DNA of 64,000 bases from an uncultured Allomuricauda sp. (GTDB lineage Bacteria; Bacteroidota; Bacteroidia; Flavobacteriales; Flavobacteriaceae): contig NZ_CANLYK010000003.1 of NCBI RefSeq assembly GCF_947495325.1, forward strand, positions 1 through 64,000. The letters run 5' to 3'. The notes beneath the pieces were generated by a model. That model was not told where the DNA came from and made no database searches. It saw only the letters and a list, made by a program, of their open reading frames with translations. Of this stretch, positions 25,478 through 35,404 are shown piece by piece (the stretch's first letter is position 1; every line of letters starts with the position of its first letter). The translations under genes and the position numbers were made by a program.

Positions 25478-26966
25478 AGGTACGCTTCCAAAAATACGGG
25501 GTTAAAATAATAAGCACTGTAAAGAGTTCCAATCTCCCCAACAGCATTAAAAATCCACACCACCATTTACCTGCGTCCGGTAAACTATTGTAGTTGCTAA
25601 CCGGATTAAGACTTCCCAAAGCCGGCCCCACATTACCCAAGGACGACGCTGAACCACCAATTGCGGACACAAAATCCAGACCCAGAAAACCTAAAACCAG
25701 GGATCCCACAATGAAGAACAACATATAGAGCACAAAAAATGCAATGATGTTATATACGATATGTTCTGAAACTGTTTTATTATTGTAGCGCACCGGAATA
25801 ATTGCATTGGTATGCAGAGTTCTTTTAAACTCCAAAATACCATTCTTGATAATCAATAAATGACGCATCACCTTTATTCCCCCAGCGGTTGACCCGGCAG
25901 AACCCCCCAAGAACATCAATCCAAAAAAGAAAATAGTTAAAAAAGGAGTCCAACCGGTAAAATCAGCAGTAACAAAACCAGTTGTTGTTACAATTGCCAC
26001 AACCTGAAAAAGTGCGTGCCTAAATGCGCTCTCGGCTTTCCCTAAAACCATGGGATGAAAATCAGATACGGGAACGTTCGCATTAAAATACACCACCAAT
26101 ACTGCTACAATAGTAAAAAGGGCTAAAAAAATGGTATAGTATTTAAACTCTTCATCCTTCAGTATTCGTTGCACTTTACCCGTAAAAGCAAAATAACTCA
26201 ACACAAAATTACTTCCTGCCAAAAACATAAATAGAATAGTAATATATTGAATCAAGGGTTGATTGTTCCAATAGGCCAGACTTGCATTTTTTGTTGAAAA
26301 ACCTCCAGTAGAAAGGGTTGCCAAGGAATGGTTCATTGCATCAAAAAGTGACATGCCAGCTAGTTTCAAAAGAATGGTTTCAGCAACTGTATATCCAAAA
26401 TAAATTAACCACAATCGTTTTGCAGTATCTGTAATTCTGGGATGCAATTTATCTCCTGCCGGTCCGGGTGCTTCTGCAGCGAACAATTGCATTCCACCAA
26501 TGCCCAAAAGCGGAAGAATGGCAATCGCCAGTACAATAATCCCCATTCCACCGATCCAATGTGTTAAACTTCGCCAAAAAAGAATTCCTTCGGGCATGGA
26601 TTCAATATCATCCATGATAGAAGCACCGGTTGTCGTATAACCAGATATCGTTTCAAAAAAAGCATTGGTAACTTCAGGTATTGCCCCTGAAAAAAGATAA
26701 GGAAGTGTTCCTGAAATGGACATAATTACCCATCCAAAGGTTACAACAATGTAGCCTTCCTTCCGCTTAACTTCTTTTTTATGGCCTCTTGTATAAAACA
26801 TTGCCATTACCCCAAAAAGCATCGTAACAATGGCTGCAAGGGTAATGTCTAAAGTAGCTCCATCTTTATAAACACCACTTACAAATGCTGCAATAAGCAT
26901 AAAAGAGCCATTGCAAAGTAGCAATAGCCCCATAATGTGAACAATAATTCGCGTATTAAGTCCCAT
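25476..26966 (-). CDS. trkH: Trk-type potassium uptake protein, membrane subunit
   Basis: 496 residues with 10-12 membrane helices and four pore loops. Selectivity-filter glycines can be seen in SGYTTTGAS, LSTGGFST, TTTGFVTADF and SSLGNVGPA. It forms the K+ channel-like translocating subunit in the inner membrane and works with TrkA. Start and TrkA stop share TAATG, so translation is coupled. TrkA is encoded first on this strand. Family and role are secure. Confidence 0.95.
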   Translation of the reverse strand: MGLNTRIIVHIMGLLLLCNGSFMLIAAFVSGVYKDGATLDITLAAIVTMLFGVMAMFYTRGHKKEVKRKEGYIVVTFGWVIMSISGTLPYLFSGAIPEVTNAFFETISGYTTTGASIMDDIESMPEGILFWRSLTHWIGGMGIIVLAIAILPLLGIGGMQLFAAEAPGPAGDKLHPRITDTAKRLWLIYFGYTVAETILLKLAGMSLFDAMNHSLATLSTGGFSTKNASLAYWNNQPLIQYITILFMFLAGSNFVLSYFAFTGKVQRILKDEEFKYYTIFLALFTIVAVLVVYFNANVPVSDFHPMVLGKAESAFRHALFQVVAIVTTTGFVTADFTGWTPFLTIFFFGLMFLGGSAGSTAGGIKVMRHLLIIKNGILEFKRTLHTNAIIPVRYNNKTVSEHIVYNIIAFFVLYMLFFIVGSLVLGFLGLDFVSAIGGSASSLGNVGPALGSLNPVSNYNSLPDAGKWWCGFLMLLGRLELFTVLIILTPYFWKRT

Positions 26967-28315
26967 TATAAGAACAACTTTTCTATTCTTGGGATAGCTT
27001 TAGGCAAGCAACAGACCACCACACGGTCACCTTCCAGAATTTTAAAATCTCCTAGGGCGATAATACCTTTTCCATCTCTAATAACACCACCTATACTTGC
27101 TTCTCTTGGAAAATTTAATTCTCTTATGATTTCACCATTTACCAAGGAGGTAGCTTTTACTTCAAACTCTAAAATCTCGGCGTTTAGATTATTTAAACGT
27201 GTTAGTGCCAATACCTCCCCTCTTCGTATATATCTAAAGATATTATTGGCTGCCAAAAGTTTTTTGTTGATTAAAGTATCGACTCCAATGGAATGGGAAA
27301 GCTGGAAATAATCCATATTTTCCACTAACGCAATGGTCTTTTTAATTTTTTTTGATTTTGCAACCAAACACGACATGATATTGGTCTCAGAATTACCAGT
27401 AACAGCTATAAATGCATCCATGGACTCCAAACTTTCTTCATCCAAAAGCTCCACATTTCTTCCATCTCCATTAATGACCAGCGCATGTGGTAAATCATCT
27501 GCAATATCAAAGGCTTTTTCCTTGTTTCGTTCAATGAGTTTAACATTAAACTTCTTGTTGCAAAGGTCGCGAGCAGTTTTAAAACCAACCTTACTACCTC
27601 CAAGAATCATTACATTCTTAATCTCTTTTTTCTGCATGCCCGTGAGCTTATAAAGCTCCTCAACGCCTTCAGCCGAAGTAATGAAATAAACCTGGTCCCC
27701 TTCTTTAAAGACAGTGTCCCCCCTAGGAATGAGGGTATATTGGGTTCCCATACGTTGCAACGCTATGGGCATAAAGTGAAGTTCCGGGAAAACTTTAGCA
27801 GCTTCTTTCACCATTTTCCCCACAAATGGAGCGGATTTTGGCAAGAAAACGCCAATCATTGTCAACAAACCGCCTTCAAATTCATAAGTATCGTTAAAGG
27901 CCGATTGGTTCAATAACAATTGAATTTCAGTGGCGGCAAGTTCTTCTGGAGAAATAAGTTCATCAATACCAAGTTCATCAAACTTGATAAGCTCCCTATT
28001 ATCCATAAACTCCGTATTGGATATTCGGGCAATGGTTCTTTTACACCCCAATTGTTTGGCTAGCATACAGAGCGTCAAATTGGTTGTTTCCGATGCCGTT
28101 ACTCCTATAACCAAACTACTGGAAGCAACCTTGGCATCCTGTAGAACCTCTATAGATGTGGCATCACCACGCAGAACCCTAATGTCTAAATGGCTATCGG
28201 CGTACGACAAACTTTCTTTGTCTGTATCAATCAATGTAATTTCCTGTGCCTCATATGACAAAAGTTTTGCCAAATGAAAACCAACCTCACCTGCCCCCGC
28301 AATTATAATCTTCAT
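26966..28315 (-). CDS. trkA: Trk potassium uptake regulator TrkA
   Basis: 449 residues. Two RCK modules each have a Rossmann fold and a TrkA-C part. The first begins MKIIIAGAGEVGFHLAKLL, with its Asp at the end of strand 2 (LIDTD); the second begins VMILGGSKVGFKTARDL. TrkA-C domains are near residues 150-225 and 370-449. It binds NAD(H)/ATP on the cytoplasmic face of TrkH and gates K+ uptake. It is the first gene of the trkA-trkH pair; the 188 bp divergent from ubiE contain the promoters. Confidence 0.96.
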   Translation of the reverse strand: MKIIIAGAGEVGFHLAKLLSYEAQEITLIDTDKESLSYADSHLDIRVLRGDATSIEVLQDAKVASSSLVIGVTASETTNLTLCMLAKQLGCKRTIARISNTEFMDNRELIKFDELGIDELISPEELAATEIQLLLNQSAFNDTYEFEGGLLTMIGVFLPKSAPFVGKMVKEAAKVFPELHFMPIALQRMGTQYTLIPRGDTVFKEGDQVYFITSAEGVEELYKLTGMQKKEIKNVMILGGSKVGFKTARDLCNKKFNVKLIERNKEKAFDIADDLPHALVINGDGRNVELLDEESLESMDAFIAVTGNSETNIMSCLVAKSKKIKKTIALVENMDYFQLSHSIGVDTLINKKLLAANNIFRYIRRGEVLALTRLNNLNAEILEFEVKATSLVNGEIIRELNFPREASIGGVIRDGKGIIALGDFKILEGDRVVVCCLPKAIPRIEKLFL

Positions 28316-28479
28316 TGATTAAAATAAGATGTTCTTAAATAAGTTCAATTTGTATTGGTAAAAAAAGAATAGTGGCCACAGCCTAAAAGACGAATACCTA
28401 ACATAATACGGAAAAGTTTTCCTTTGTTGAGTGCAAAATTACATAATTATTTTTGTACGCCTCCCATATACCTAAGTTG

Positions 28480-28487
28480 TATATTTG
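28480..28487 (+). promoter_or_regulatory. -7 box upstream of ubiE
   Basis: TATATTTG lies 16 nt before the ATG at 28504, with TTTG at 28452-28455 (24-nt spacer, slightly long). Confidence 0.4.
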
Positions 28488-28503
28488 CCTGCAAATTTTA
28501 TAC

Positions 28504-29232
28504 ATGGCCCAAAAAGTAAAACCTTATAAAGATTCTGACCTTGGAAAGAAAGAGCAGGTAAGACAAATGTTCGATACAATTTCCAAAGATTACGATGGGT
28601 TGAATAGGGTTATTTCTTTTGGCATTGATTTAAAATGGAGAAAGCGGGTAGTTTCCCTTCTTAAAAAGAAATCCCCAAAAACCATTCTTGATATTGCCAC
28701 TGGAACTGGAGATCTTGCCATTGCGATGAAGGCAACCGGAGCCAAAAAAATTATTGGTTTGGATATTTCTCCTGGGATGTTGGAGGTTGGAAAGACCAAG
28801 ATTCAGGATAAAAATCTTCAGGATACCATTCAAATGGTGGTTGGGGACAGTGAAAACCTTTCTTTTGATGATAACACATTTGATGCCGTTACGGTAGCTT
28901 TTGGGGTGCGGAACTTTGAAAACCTGGAAAAGGGACTTAAGGAAATTTACAGAGTCTTAAAACCAAAAGGAAGTTTGGTAATCCTTGAAACCTCCGTTCC
29001 TACAAAAACACCATTTAAACAAGGATACAGATTATACACAAAATACATTCTTACGGGTATGGGCAGGATACTATCCAAAGACAAATCGGCCTATGCCTAC
29101 TTAAGTGAATCTGCCTCTGTTTTTCCTCATGGTCTAGAATTCAACAATATTTTGGCCAAAATTGGGTTTATAGGTATAGAGAACATGCCTCAGACATTTG
29201 GGGTAGCATCTATATATGTTGCGACAAAATAA
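28504..29232 (+). CDS. ubiE: Demethylmenaquinone methyltransferase
   Basis: 242 residues from ATG at 28504 (MAQKVKPYKDSD); an ATG further upstream would place the -7 promoter box inside the gene. It catalyses the final methylation of menaquinone synthesis with SAM; Bacteroidota use menaquinone, so menG is an equal name. Motifs: MFDTISKDYDGLNRVISFGIDLKWR at the N-terminus, ILDIATGTGDLAI (SAM loop), FDAVTVAFGVRNFENLEKGLKEIYRVLKP. It is 4 nt before porT, a pairing seen in other flavobacteria. Confidence 0.96.
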   Translation: MAQKVKPYKDSDLGKKEQVRQMFDTISKDYDGLNRVISFGIDLKWRKRVVSLLKKKSPKTILDIATGTGDLAIAMKATGAKKIIGLDISPGMLEVGKTKIQDKNLQDTIQMVVGDSENLSFDDNTFDAVTVAFGVRNFENLEKGLKEIYRVLKPKGSLVILETSVPTKTPFKQGYRLYTKYILTGMGRILSKDKSAYAYLSESASVFPHGLEFNNILAKIGFIGIENMPQTFGVASIYVATK

Positions 29233-29236
29233 TTTG

Positions 29237-29935
29237 ATGAAAAACGTCCTTCTTCTATTTGGCCTACTGATTTTAGTATGTCCAAATTCTTCTGCACAGT
29301 TTACAAAAGACCCTATTCTGAATCTACAGACCGAGGATAAAAGACCTTTGAACTGGGGATATTACCTCGGATTCAATCAATATGATTTTCAATTTGAATA
29401 TGAGAATGATTTAGGGCAAGATGTTTTGGTAGATAAAAGCTTGGGGTTCAATGTAGGTTTGATTGGCGAAATGCGAATCAATGAATTTTTAGATGTTCGA
29501 TTTGAGCCAGGTTTACTTTATACGTCCAGAAATTTGGGTTTTCCAGGTTTCACATCGGAAGCTGATGCAATACGGGAAGTAAAATCAACATATATTCGAT
29601 TTCCACTACTCTTAAAGGCTAGTGCAAAAAGGTTCGGTAATTGGAAACCTTATATTACAGGAGGAGTTTATACCGCCATGAATTTGGGAAGTAAGGAAGA
29701 TAGTCTTGATGACAACAGTAGTGGCGAATTTAGGATGAAAAAAAATGTTTACGGCTATGAACTAGGTTTTGGCATTGACATTTATACCGAGTATTTTAAA
29801 TTTTCACCTTCAATCAGGGGAGTTTTTGCCTTGACCGATGAACTTGTCCCCGATGATGACCCAAATAGCCCTTGGACGGGAAATATAAATGCCATGCGCA
29901 CTAGGGGGATTTTTATCAACTTTACTTTTGAGTAA
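29237..29935 (+). CDS. porT: Type IX secretion/gliding protein PorT (SprT) family
   Basis: 232 residues from ATG at 29237. The signal peptide ends SSAQ, and the rest is an eight-stranded outer-membrane barrel-like sequence with alternating hydrophobic strands and a terminal aromatic Phe-Glu. The NWGYYLGFNQYDFQFEYE start, RFEPGLLYTSRNLGF and YIRFPLLLKASAKRFGNWKPYITGG are typical of PorT. PorT is needed for T9SS secretion in Porphyromonas and Flavobacterium. Translation is likely coupled to ubiE (4-nt gap). Confidence 0.88.
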   Translation: MKNVLLLFGLLILVCPNSSAQFTKDPILNLQTEDKRPLNWGYYLGFNQYDFQFEYENDLGQDVLVDKSLGFNVGLIGEMRINEFLDVRFEPGLLYTSRNLGFPGFTSEADAIREVKSTYIRFPLLLKASAKRFGNWKPYITGGVYTAMNLGSKEDSLDDNSSGEFRMKKNVYGYELGFGIDIYTEYFKFSPSIRGVFALTDELVPDDDPNSPWTGNINAMRTRGIFINFTFE

Positions 29936-30032
29936 CCAACCTCAGAAATCAGGTGTCAGATGTCGGGACTCAAAATCCAACCCTTTACCATAGAATCCCA
30001 AACCCTAAAAAGGGCCAAACTTCAATATTGCT

Positions 30033-30755
30033 TTAATCTGTTCTTCGTAGTTCGTTCAAAAGAATACCTGTAGCAGTAGCCACATTTAAACTCTCGGCGG
30101 AAGTAGAACCAAACTGGGGTATTGCAATTCGATTTTTAATTTTTGAATTGATTTCAGCAGAAATTCCATTGGCCTCATTGCCCAATACCAAAATTCCAAA
30201 TTTGGGCAATTCTTTATGATAAACCACATCACCATCCATAAATGCGCCATATATGGGATTCTCAGTATTGGCTAAAAACTCTTCCAAATTGACATATACA
30301 ATATTGACCCTTGCAATAGAGCCCATGGTAGCCTGTAATACCTTAGGATTATAACAATCAACAGTATCCAATGAACAAATGAGGTGTTTTACCCCAAACC
30401 AATCGCATAACCTTATAATTGTTCCCAAGTTACCTGGATCACGAACTGAATCCAAAGCGACCACCCAATCCGTATTTTCAATCTTTTTAGTATCCAATAC
30501 CCGGAACACACCCAAAACCCCGTTCGCATTGCTCAAACTGCTCATTTGTTTCAATTCTGACTTTGAAACTAGCTCTGCATCATGGAAATCATCTTTCTCT
30601 TGAGCATTGTCAACAAATAATTTGAAATGCTCAAACCCAGACTCCAAAAGCTCTTTAATCACTTTTTTACCCTCTACAACAAACAGCCCATGTTTAGTTC
30701 GGTACTTTTTTTGCTGTAAACTTGCAACTAATTTAATTTGGTTTTTTGTAACCAT
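30033..30755 (-). CDS. TrmH/SpoU-family RNA 2'-O-methyltransferase
   Basis: 240 residues. An N-terminal substrate-binding region (KYRTKHGLFVVEGKKVIKELLES) precedes the SPOUT knot. Motif 1 is VALDSVRDPGNLGTIIRLCDWFG, motif 2 is ILVLGNEANGIS, and motif 3 is IPQFGSTSAESLNVATATGILL. It methylates ribose in rRNA or tRNA; the exact nucleoside cannot be told (RlmB-like). The first codons overlap the promoter and upstream region of the divergent tamL gene, so regulation of the two starts may interfere. Confidence 0.9.
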   Translation of the reverse strand: MVTKNQIKLVASLQQKKYRTKHGLFVVEGKKVIKELLESGFEHFKLFVDNAQEKDDFHDAELVSKSELKQMSSLSNANGVLGVFRVLDTKKIENTDWVVALDSVRDPGNLGTIIRLCDWFGVKHLICSLDTVDCYNPKVLQATMGSIARVNIVYVNLEEFLANTENPIYGAFMDGDVVYHKELPKFGILVLGNEANGISAEINSKIKNRIAIPQFGSTSAESLNVATATGILLNELRRTD

Positions 30756-30773
30756 CTAAATCGTGTATTTTTG
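30745..30773 (+). promoter_or_regulatory. tamL promoter, inside the 5' end of the divergent gene
   Basis: TTTG (30745-30748), 17-nt spacer, TATTTTTG (30766-30773). The predicted start of RNA near 30779 excludes ATG at 30774 and favours 30801 for tamL. Confidence 0.55.
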
Positions 30774-30800
30774 ATGTCTATGAGTTTTTTTTTAGGCCTA

Positions 30801-33341
30801 ATGCGTAGCCAAGCAAAAATAGGATTATTGTTGCTTATGTTTACCATAATTGGCTGCAATACGCTTAAAAGGGTAGATGATGATGAACTATTGCTCACCA
30901 AAAACTCCATTTATGCAGATGATATTAAGGTATCCAATGATGACATAAAAAGCCTCATCATTCAAAAACCCAACAGCAATCTTTTGGGTTATCCCCTGCG
31001 TTTAAACTTGTACAATCTTGCGAAAAAAAATCCTGATTCATCCTTCCAGGATTGGTTACATCGAAAAGAAAAAAGGGAGAAACGATTAAATCGCCTGCTT
31101 TCCAAAAAACAGGTCGATCGCTTGAAGGAATCCTTTGTTGTAAAAGGGGCAAGTGATTTTTTAAAAAGGGTTGGGGAATCACCGGTAACTATAGATTCTT
31201 CATTAGCCCAAAAGTCTACCGACCGTCTAAAAGCCTATTACAACAGTAAGGGCTATTTTAATAATTCAGGCACATACACGATTGTTGAGGGGAAAAGAAA
31301 AAAAAGAGCTGAAATTGACTATAAAATTTCCTTGGAGAAACCTTTTCTTATTGATACCATAGTAAAAAACATAACTTCTCCGGAGCTGGACTCAATTTAT
31401 GATGTATCCATGGACCTTTCATTTGTAAAAGATGGAGAACAATTTGATTTGGCCAATTTTAACCAAGAACGAGAACGGTTAACGACCTTGTTCAGAAATT
31501 CTGGAGTTTATAATTTTCAGGAAAGCTCTATAAACTATAATATTCAAAGAGACACCTCACAAGTGTCAGATGATCAATTAATGGACGTGCAGTTAAATAT
31601 TGAAAAACCTAGAAACGTAAATGACAGCACAAACAGTACTTATCGAGTTCACCGTCTAAAAAAAATCAATATTTACACCGATTATTTTGGTCGGAATCAG
31701 ACGGATTCTGTAAAGTCGGTAAACCATGAAAATTATACCATTTTTTATACCAACAAACTAAAGTATAAACCAAAGGCATTGACCGATGCCGTTTTCTTTG
31801 AAAAAGATAGTATCTATAGGGATTTGGATAGAATTAGGACCTACAGGCAGATAACTAATTTAAATACGTTCAAATATCCTAATATCGAATTCATTCCAGA
31901 TACTACACAGGCCCAACTTATTTCCAATATCTATTTGGCACCAAGACCTAAATTTTCATTGAATATGGATTTTGACCTTACCCATTCCAATATTCAACGA
32001 GTGGGAACGGCATTTAGCACTACCCTAATTACCCGGAATGTCTTCGGCGGAGCCGAAACCTTAAATATTTCAGCAAGGGGGTCCATTGGTCTTTTGAGTG
32101 ATGCCACACTATCGGACGAAACATTTACATCTGAATTGGGAGGCGACATAAATATCACTTTTCCTAGGATTTGGTTTCCCTTGAATACTGAAAAAATAAT
32201 TCCTTATTATATGCTTCCCCAAAGCAGATTTTTGGTGGGTACCAACTTTCAACGGAACATTGGTTTGGATAAACAGACTTTCAACACTATTCTTTCCTAC
32301 AATTGGTCGCCTTCCGATAGTAAGAAGCATAATATAGAATTGTTGAATGTCGAGTTTGTACGGAATGTAAATCCAGATAATTTCTTCAATGTATACCAAA
32401 ACACCTACAGCAATTTGAATGAAATAGCCGATGCTTACGAAGACGAAACCGGGGTCGAGACATTTTTTGACGATGAACTAGATTTAACCATTCCAGATGG
32501 TGCGGATGGATTTATTGATTATGTACTGGCGGGCAATGAACAATCCGATGATGACTTCTCAGACGTAAGAAGCATTATGGAAAGAAGAGACCGACTTACC
32601 GAAAACAACCTCATTTTTGCCAGTAATTACACTTTTACCAAAAATAGTAAAACAGATATTACTGATAATGATTTCTACCAATTGAGGGTAAAACTGGAAA
32701 GTGCCGGTAATTTACTCTCATTATTGGAGGGGGTGGTTCCCTATAACAAAAATGATAATGAGCAACTCTTGGTATTTGGTGTTCCATTCTCACAATATTT
32801 AAAAACAGAATTTGATTTTATCAGACATTGGGAAGTGGCTGATTCAAAAGTATTGGCTTTTAGAAGCTTTTTTGGACTCGCCATACCCTACGGGAACTCG
32901 GAAAACATTCCATTTGTAAGGAGTTATTTTGCGGGTGGTTCCAACGACAATAGAGCATGGAATGCCTATGAACTTGGGCCAGGGAGAACCAATAATGTAA
33001 ATGACTTCAACGAAGCCAATTTAAAGCTTGCCTTCAATCTGGAATACCGTTTCCCAATAGCGGGAGATGTAAAAGGGGCATTTTTTGCTGATGTAGGCAA
33101 CATTTGGAATGTCTTTGACAATGAAGATAATCCAGATGCAATTTTCAGTGGATTTGATTCTCTTGGAGATATAGCCCTAGGCACTGGTTTTGGCCTTAGA
33201 TATGATTTTACCTATTTTGTTTTCCGGTTAGATGTTGGCTTTAAAACCTATAATCCAGCAGAAGAGCCTCAAAATCGCTGGTTTCGTGATTATAACTTTA
33301 GAAATTCAGTATTTAATATCGGTATCAATTATCCATTCTAG
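30801..33341 (+). CDS. tamL: BamA/Omp85-family lipoprotein TamL
   Basis: 846 residues from ATG 30801, chosen because it gives a compact lipoprotein signal (MRSQAKIGLLLLMFTIIGC) and agrees with the promoter; ATGs at 30774 and 30780 are alternatives. POTRA-type repeats fill roughly residues 30-370 (SLAQKSTDRLKAYYNSKGYFNNS, then FNQERERLTTLFRNSGVYNFQ). A 16-strand barrel follows, with the surface-folding RSYFAGGSNDNRAWNAYELGPG motif (an Omp85 VRGF-type loop) and a terminal aromatic strand NIGINYPF. In Bacteroidota TamL pairs with TamB for envelope biogenesis. tamB is not in the window. Confidence 0.9.
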   Translation: MRSQAKIGLLLLMFTIIGCNTLKRVDDDELLLTKNSIYADDIKVSNDDIKSLIIQKPNSNLLGYPLRLNLYNLAKKNPDSSFQDWLHRKEKREKRLNRLLSKKQVDRLKESFVVKGASDFLKRVGESPVTIDSSLAQKSTDRLKAYYNSKGYFNNSGTYTIVEGKRKKRAEIDYKISLEKPFLIDTIVKNITSPELDSIYDVSMDLSFVKDGEQFDLANFNQERERLTTLFRNSGVYNFQESSINYNIQRDTSQVSDDQLMDVQLNIEKPRNVNDSTNSTYRVHRLKKINIYTDYFGRNQTDSVKSVNHENYTIFYTNKLKYKPKALTDAVFFEKDSIYRDLDRIRTYRQITNLNTFKYPNIEFIPDTTQAQLISNIYLAPRPKFSLNMDFDLTHSNIQRVGTAFSTTLITRNVFGGAETLNISARGSIGLLSDATLSDETFTSELGGDINITFPRIWFPLNTEKIIPYYMLPQSRFLVGTNFQRNIGLDKQTFNTILSYNWSPSDSKKHNIELLNVEFVRNVNPDNFFNVYQNTYSNLNEIADAYEDETGVETFFDDELDLTIPDGADGFIDYVLAGNEQSDDDFSDVRSIMERRDRLTENNLIFASNYTFTKNSKTDITDNDFYQLRVKLESAGNLLSLLEGVVPYNKNDNEQLLVFGVPFSQYLKTEFDFIRHWEVADSKVLAFRSFFGLAIPYGNSENIPFVRSYFAGGSNDNRAWNAYELGPGRTNNVNDFNEANLKLAFNLEYRFPIAGDVKGAFFADVGNIWNVFDNEDNPDAIFSGFDSLGDIALGTGFGLRYDFTYFVFRLDVGFKTYNPAEEPQNRWFRDYNFRNSVFNIGINYPF

Positions 33342-33355
33342 AGCAAATATTTTAT

Positions 33356-33363
33356 TACTTTTG
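33356..33363 (+). promoter_or_regulatory. -7 box upstream of fbaA
   Basis: TACTTTTG, 32 nt before the fbaA ATG; no clear -33 box. Confidence 0.35.
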
Positions 33364-33395
33364 TAGCTTGTTTTAATCCAAAACCAACTAAAATT

Positions 33396-34463
33396 ATGTC
33401 CCACAATATAAAACCGGGTGTTGCTACTGGCGACGAAGTACAAGCAATCTTTAATCATGCCAAGGAAAATGGTTATGCCTTACCTGCGGTAAACGTTATA
33501 GGGTCAAATACCACAAATGCCGTCATGGAGACTGCTGCTGAACTAAATTCCCCAGTAATAATCCAATTTTCAAATGGTGGAGCGCAGTTCAATGCCGGAA
33601 AAGGACTGTCAAATGAAAATCAAAAAGCGGCCATATTAGGAGCTGTTGCAGGAGCCAAACACGTACATCAAATGGCAGAAGCCTATGGTGCTACAGTTAT
33701 ATTACATACAGATCACTGTGCCAAAAAATTATTGCCTTGGATAGATGGCCTTTTAGATGCAAGCGAAGAACACTTTGCTGCAACTGGAAAATCATTGTTC
33801 AGCTCACACATGATCGATTTATCTGAAGAGCCTATTGAAGAAAATATAGAAATCTGCAAAGGCTACTTGGCTCGTATGAGCAAAATGGGGATGACCTTAG
33901 AGATTGAATTAGGTGTAACCGGAGGGGAAGAAGATGGTGTGGACAACACAGATGTAGATAGTTCCAAACTATATACCCAACCTGAAGAAGTGGCATATGC
34001 TTATGAAGAACTTTCAAAAGTGAGCCCAAAATTCACTGTAGCAGCAGCTTTTGGTAATGTGCATGGGGTTTACAAGCCTGGTAATGTTACCTTGACTCCG
34101 AAAATCTTGAAAAATTCCCAAGAATTTATTTCGGAAAAATATGGTGTTGAACATAATGATATTGATTTTGTTTTTCACGGGGGGTCAGGTTCTACCGTTG
34201 AAGAGATTAGGGAAGCAATTGGTTATGGAGTCATTAAAATGAATATTGATACAGATTTGCAATATGCTTTTCTTGAAGGGGTCAGGAATTATATTCAAGA
34301 CAAATCATCTTACCTTCAAGGGCAAATAGGAAATCCTGATGGTGACGATAAACCAAACAAAAAATTCTATGACCCAAGAGTTTGGCTTCGTGAAGGAGAA
34401 AAAACTTTTGTCGGGCGCTTGAAAAAAGCTTTTGAAGATTTAAACAATATCAACACCTTATAA
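33396..34463 (+). CDS. fbaA: Class II fructose-bisphosphate aldolase
   Basis: 355 residues, the long class IIA form. It is a Zn-dependent cytosolic enzyme of glycolysis and gluconeogenesis, splitting fructose 1,6-bisphosphate. Zinc ligands are in VILHTDHCAKKLLPW (His), the Glu of TLEIELGVTGGEEDG, AFGNVHGVYKPGN (His) and DFVFHGGSGSTVEEI (His). The KMNIDTDLQYAF segment supports the class. accD starts 38 nt downstream and may be co-transcribed. Confidence 0.97.
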   Translation: MSHNIKPGVATGDEVQAIFNHAKENGYALPAVNVIGSNTTNAVMETAAELNSPVIIQFSNGGAQFNAGKGLSNENQKAAILGAVAGAKHVHQMAEAYGATVILHTDHCAKKLLPWIDGLLDASEEHFAATGKSLFSSHMIDLSEEPIEENIEICKGYLARMSKMGMTLEIELGVTGGEEDGVDNTDVDSSKLYTQPEEVAYAYEELSKVSPKFTVAAAFGNVHGVYKPGNVTLTPKILKNSQEFISEKYGVEHNDIDFVFHGGSGSTVEEIREAIGYGVIKMNIDTDLQYAFLEGVRNYIQDKSSYLQGQIGNPDGDDKPNKKFYDPRVWLREGEKTFVGRLKKAFEDLNNINTL

Positions 34464-34501
34464 ATATCCAAAAAAAGCCGTTTTAACTTAAATTTGATTT
34501 T

Positions 34502-35362
34502 ATGTCGTCTTGGTTTAAAAGAAAAGAAAAAGGAATACAAACAGCTACTGAGGAGAAGAAAGACACCCCCAAGGGACTTTGGTATAAGTCTCCAACAGGA
34601 AAAATTGTTGAGTCCGAGGATCTGGCAAAAAATTTCTATGTGAGTCCAGAGGACGACTATCATGTTAGAATAGGTAGTAAAGAATACTTTGAAATTCTTT
34701 TTGACAACAATAAATTCCGTGAACTTGATGAAAAGCTATCTTCCAAGGATCCTTTGAAATTTGTGGATACCAAAAAATACTCGGAGAGATTAAAAGTGGC
34801 CCAACAAAAAACTGGTCTTAAAGATGCTATTAGAACTGCTGTAGGGAAATCTATGGGAAAGGAAATTGTAATAGCCTGTATGGATTTCAGTTTCATTGGT
34901 GGTTCCATGGGAAGTGTTGTAGGTGAAAAAATTGCTAGGGCCATTGATGTTGCCAAAAGGAAAAAAATTCCATTTTTAATGATCTCCAAATCTGGTGGTG
35001 CCCGAATGATGGAAGCCGCTTTATCTTTAATGCAATTGGCAAAAACATCTGCAAAATTGGCACAATTGGCAGAAGCAAAGGTTCCCTATATTTCTCTATG
35101 CACGGATCCTACTACAGGCGGAACTACTGCTTCCTATGCCATGTTGGGAGACATTAATATTTCTGAACCTGGTGCTTTGATCGGTTTCGCAGGACCTAGA
35201 GTTGTAAAAGATACAACGGGAAAAGATTTACCAGAAGGTTTCCAAACCGCTGAGTTTTTAAAGGAAAATGGCTTTTTGGATTTTATTTCCCACCGAAGGG
35301 ACTTAAAACAAAAAGTTAATCTATACCTTGATTTAATACAGAATCAACCTGTTAGAGCATAA
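34502..35362 (+). CDS. accD: Acetyl-CoA carboxylase carboxyltransferase subunit beta
   Basis: 286 residues. The subunit forms the carboxyltransferase with AccA and makes malonyl-CoA for fatty-acid synthesis. The crotonase-like core is intact: [49 protein letters not shown], and [34 protein letters not shown]. The N-terminal segment aligned with the zinc ribbon of E. coli AccD ([10 protein letters not shown] ... [14 protein letters not shown]) has no cysteine, so it cannot bind zinc in the usual way. Some flavobacterial homologues appear similar, so this is probably clade-wide. The gene ends at a strong terminator. Confidence 0.95.
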   Translation: MSSWFKRKEKGIQTATEEKKDTPKGLWYKSPTGKIVESEDLAKNFYVSPEDDYHVRIGSKEYFEILFDNNKFRELDEKLSSKDPLKFVDTKKYSERLKVAQQKTGLKDAIRTAVGKSMGKEIVIACMDFSFIGGSMGSVVGEKIARAIDVAKRKKIPFLMISKSGGARMMEAALSLMQLAKTSAKLAQLAEAKVPYISLCTDPTTGGTTASYAMLGDINISEPGALIGFAGPRVVKDTTGKDLPEGFQTAEFLKENGFLDFISHRRDLKQKVNLYLDLIQNQPVRA

Positions 35363-35390
35363 AAAAAGCCTGCAATTGCAGGCTTTTTTT
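35361..35390. terminator. Bidirectional terminator between accD and a lipoprotein gene
   Basis: Seven A, GCCTGCA-AT-TGCAGGC, seven T. It works for both accD (plus) and the gene at 35405 (minus). Confidence 0.93.
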
Positions 35391-35404
35391 ATTTTCTGAC
35401 CTCT

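Noticed and set aside
28410..28422. Inverted repeat GGAAAAGTTTTCC between trkA and ubiE
   Set aside because: Short and AT-rich, likely by chance; no known regulator match.
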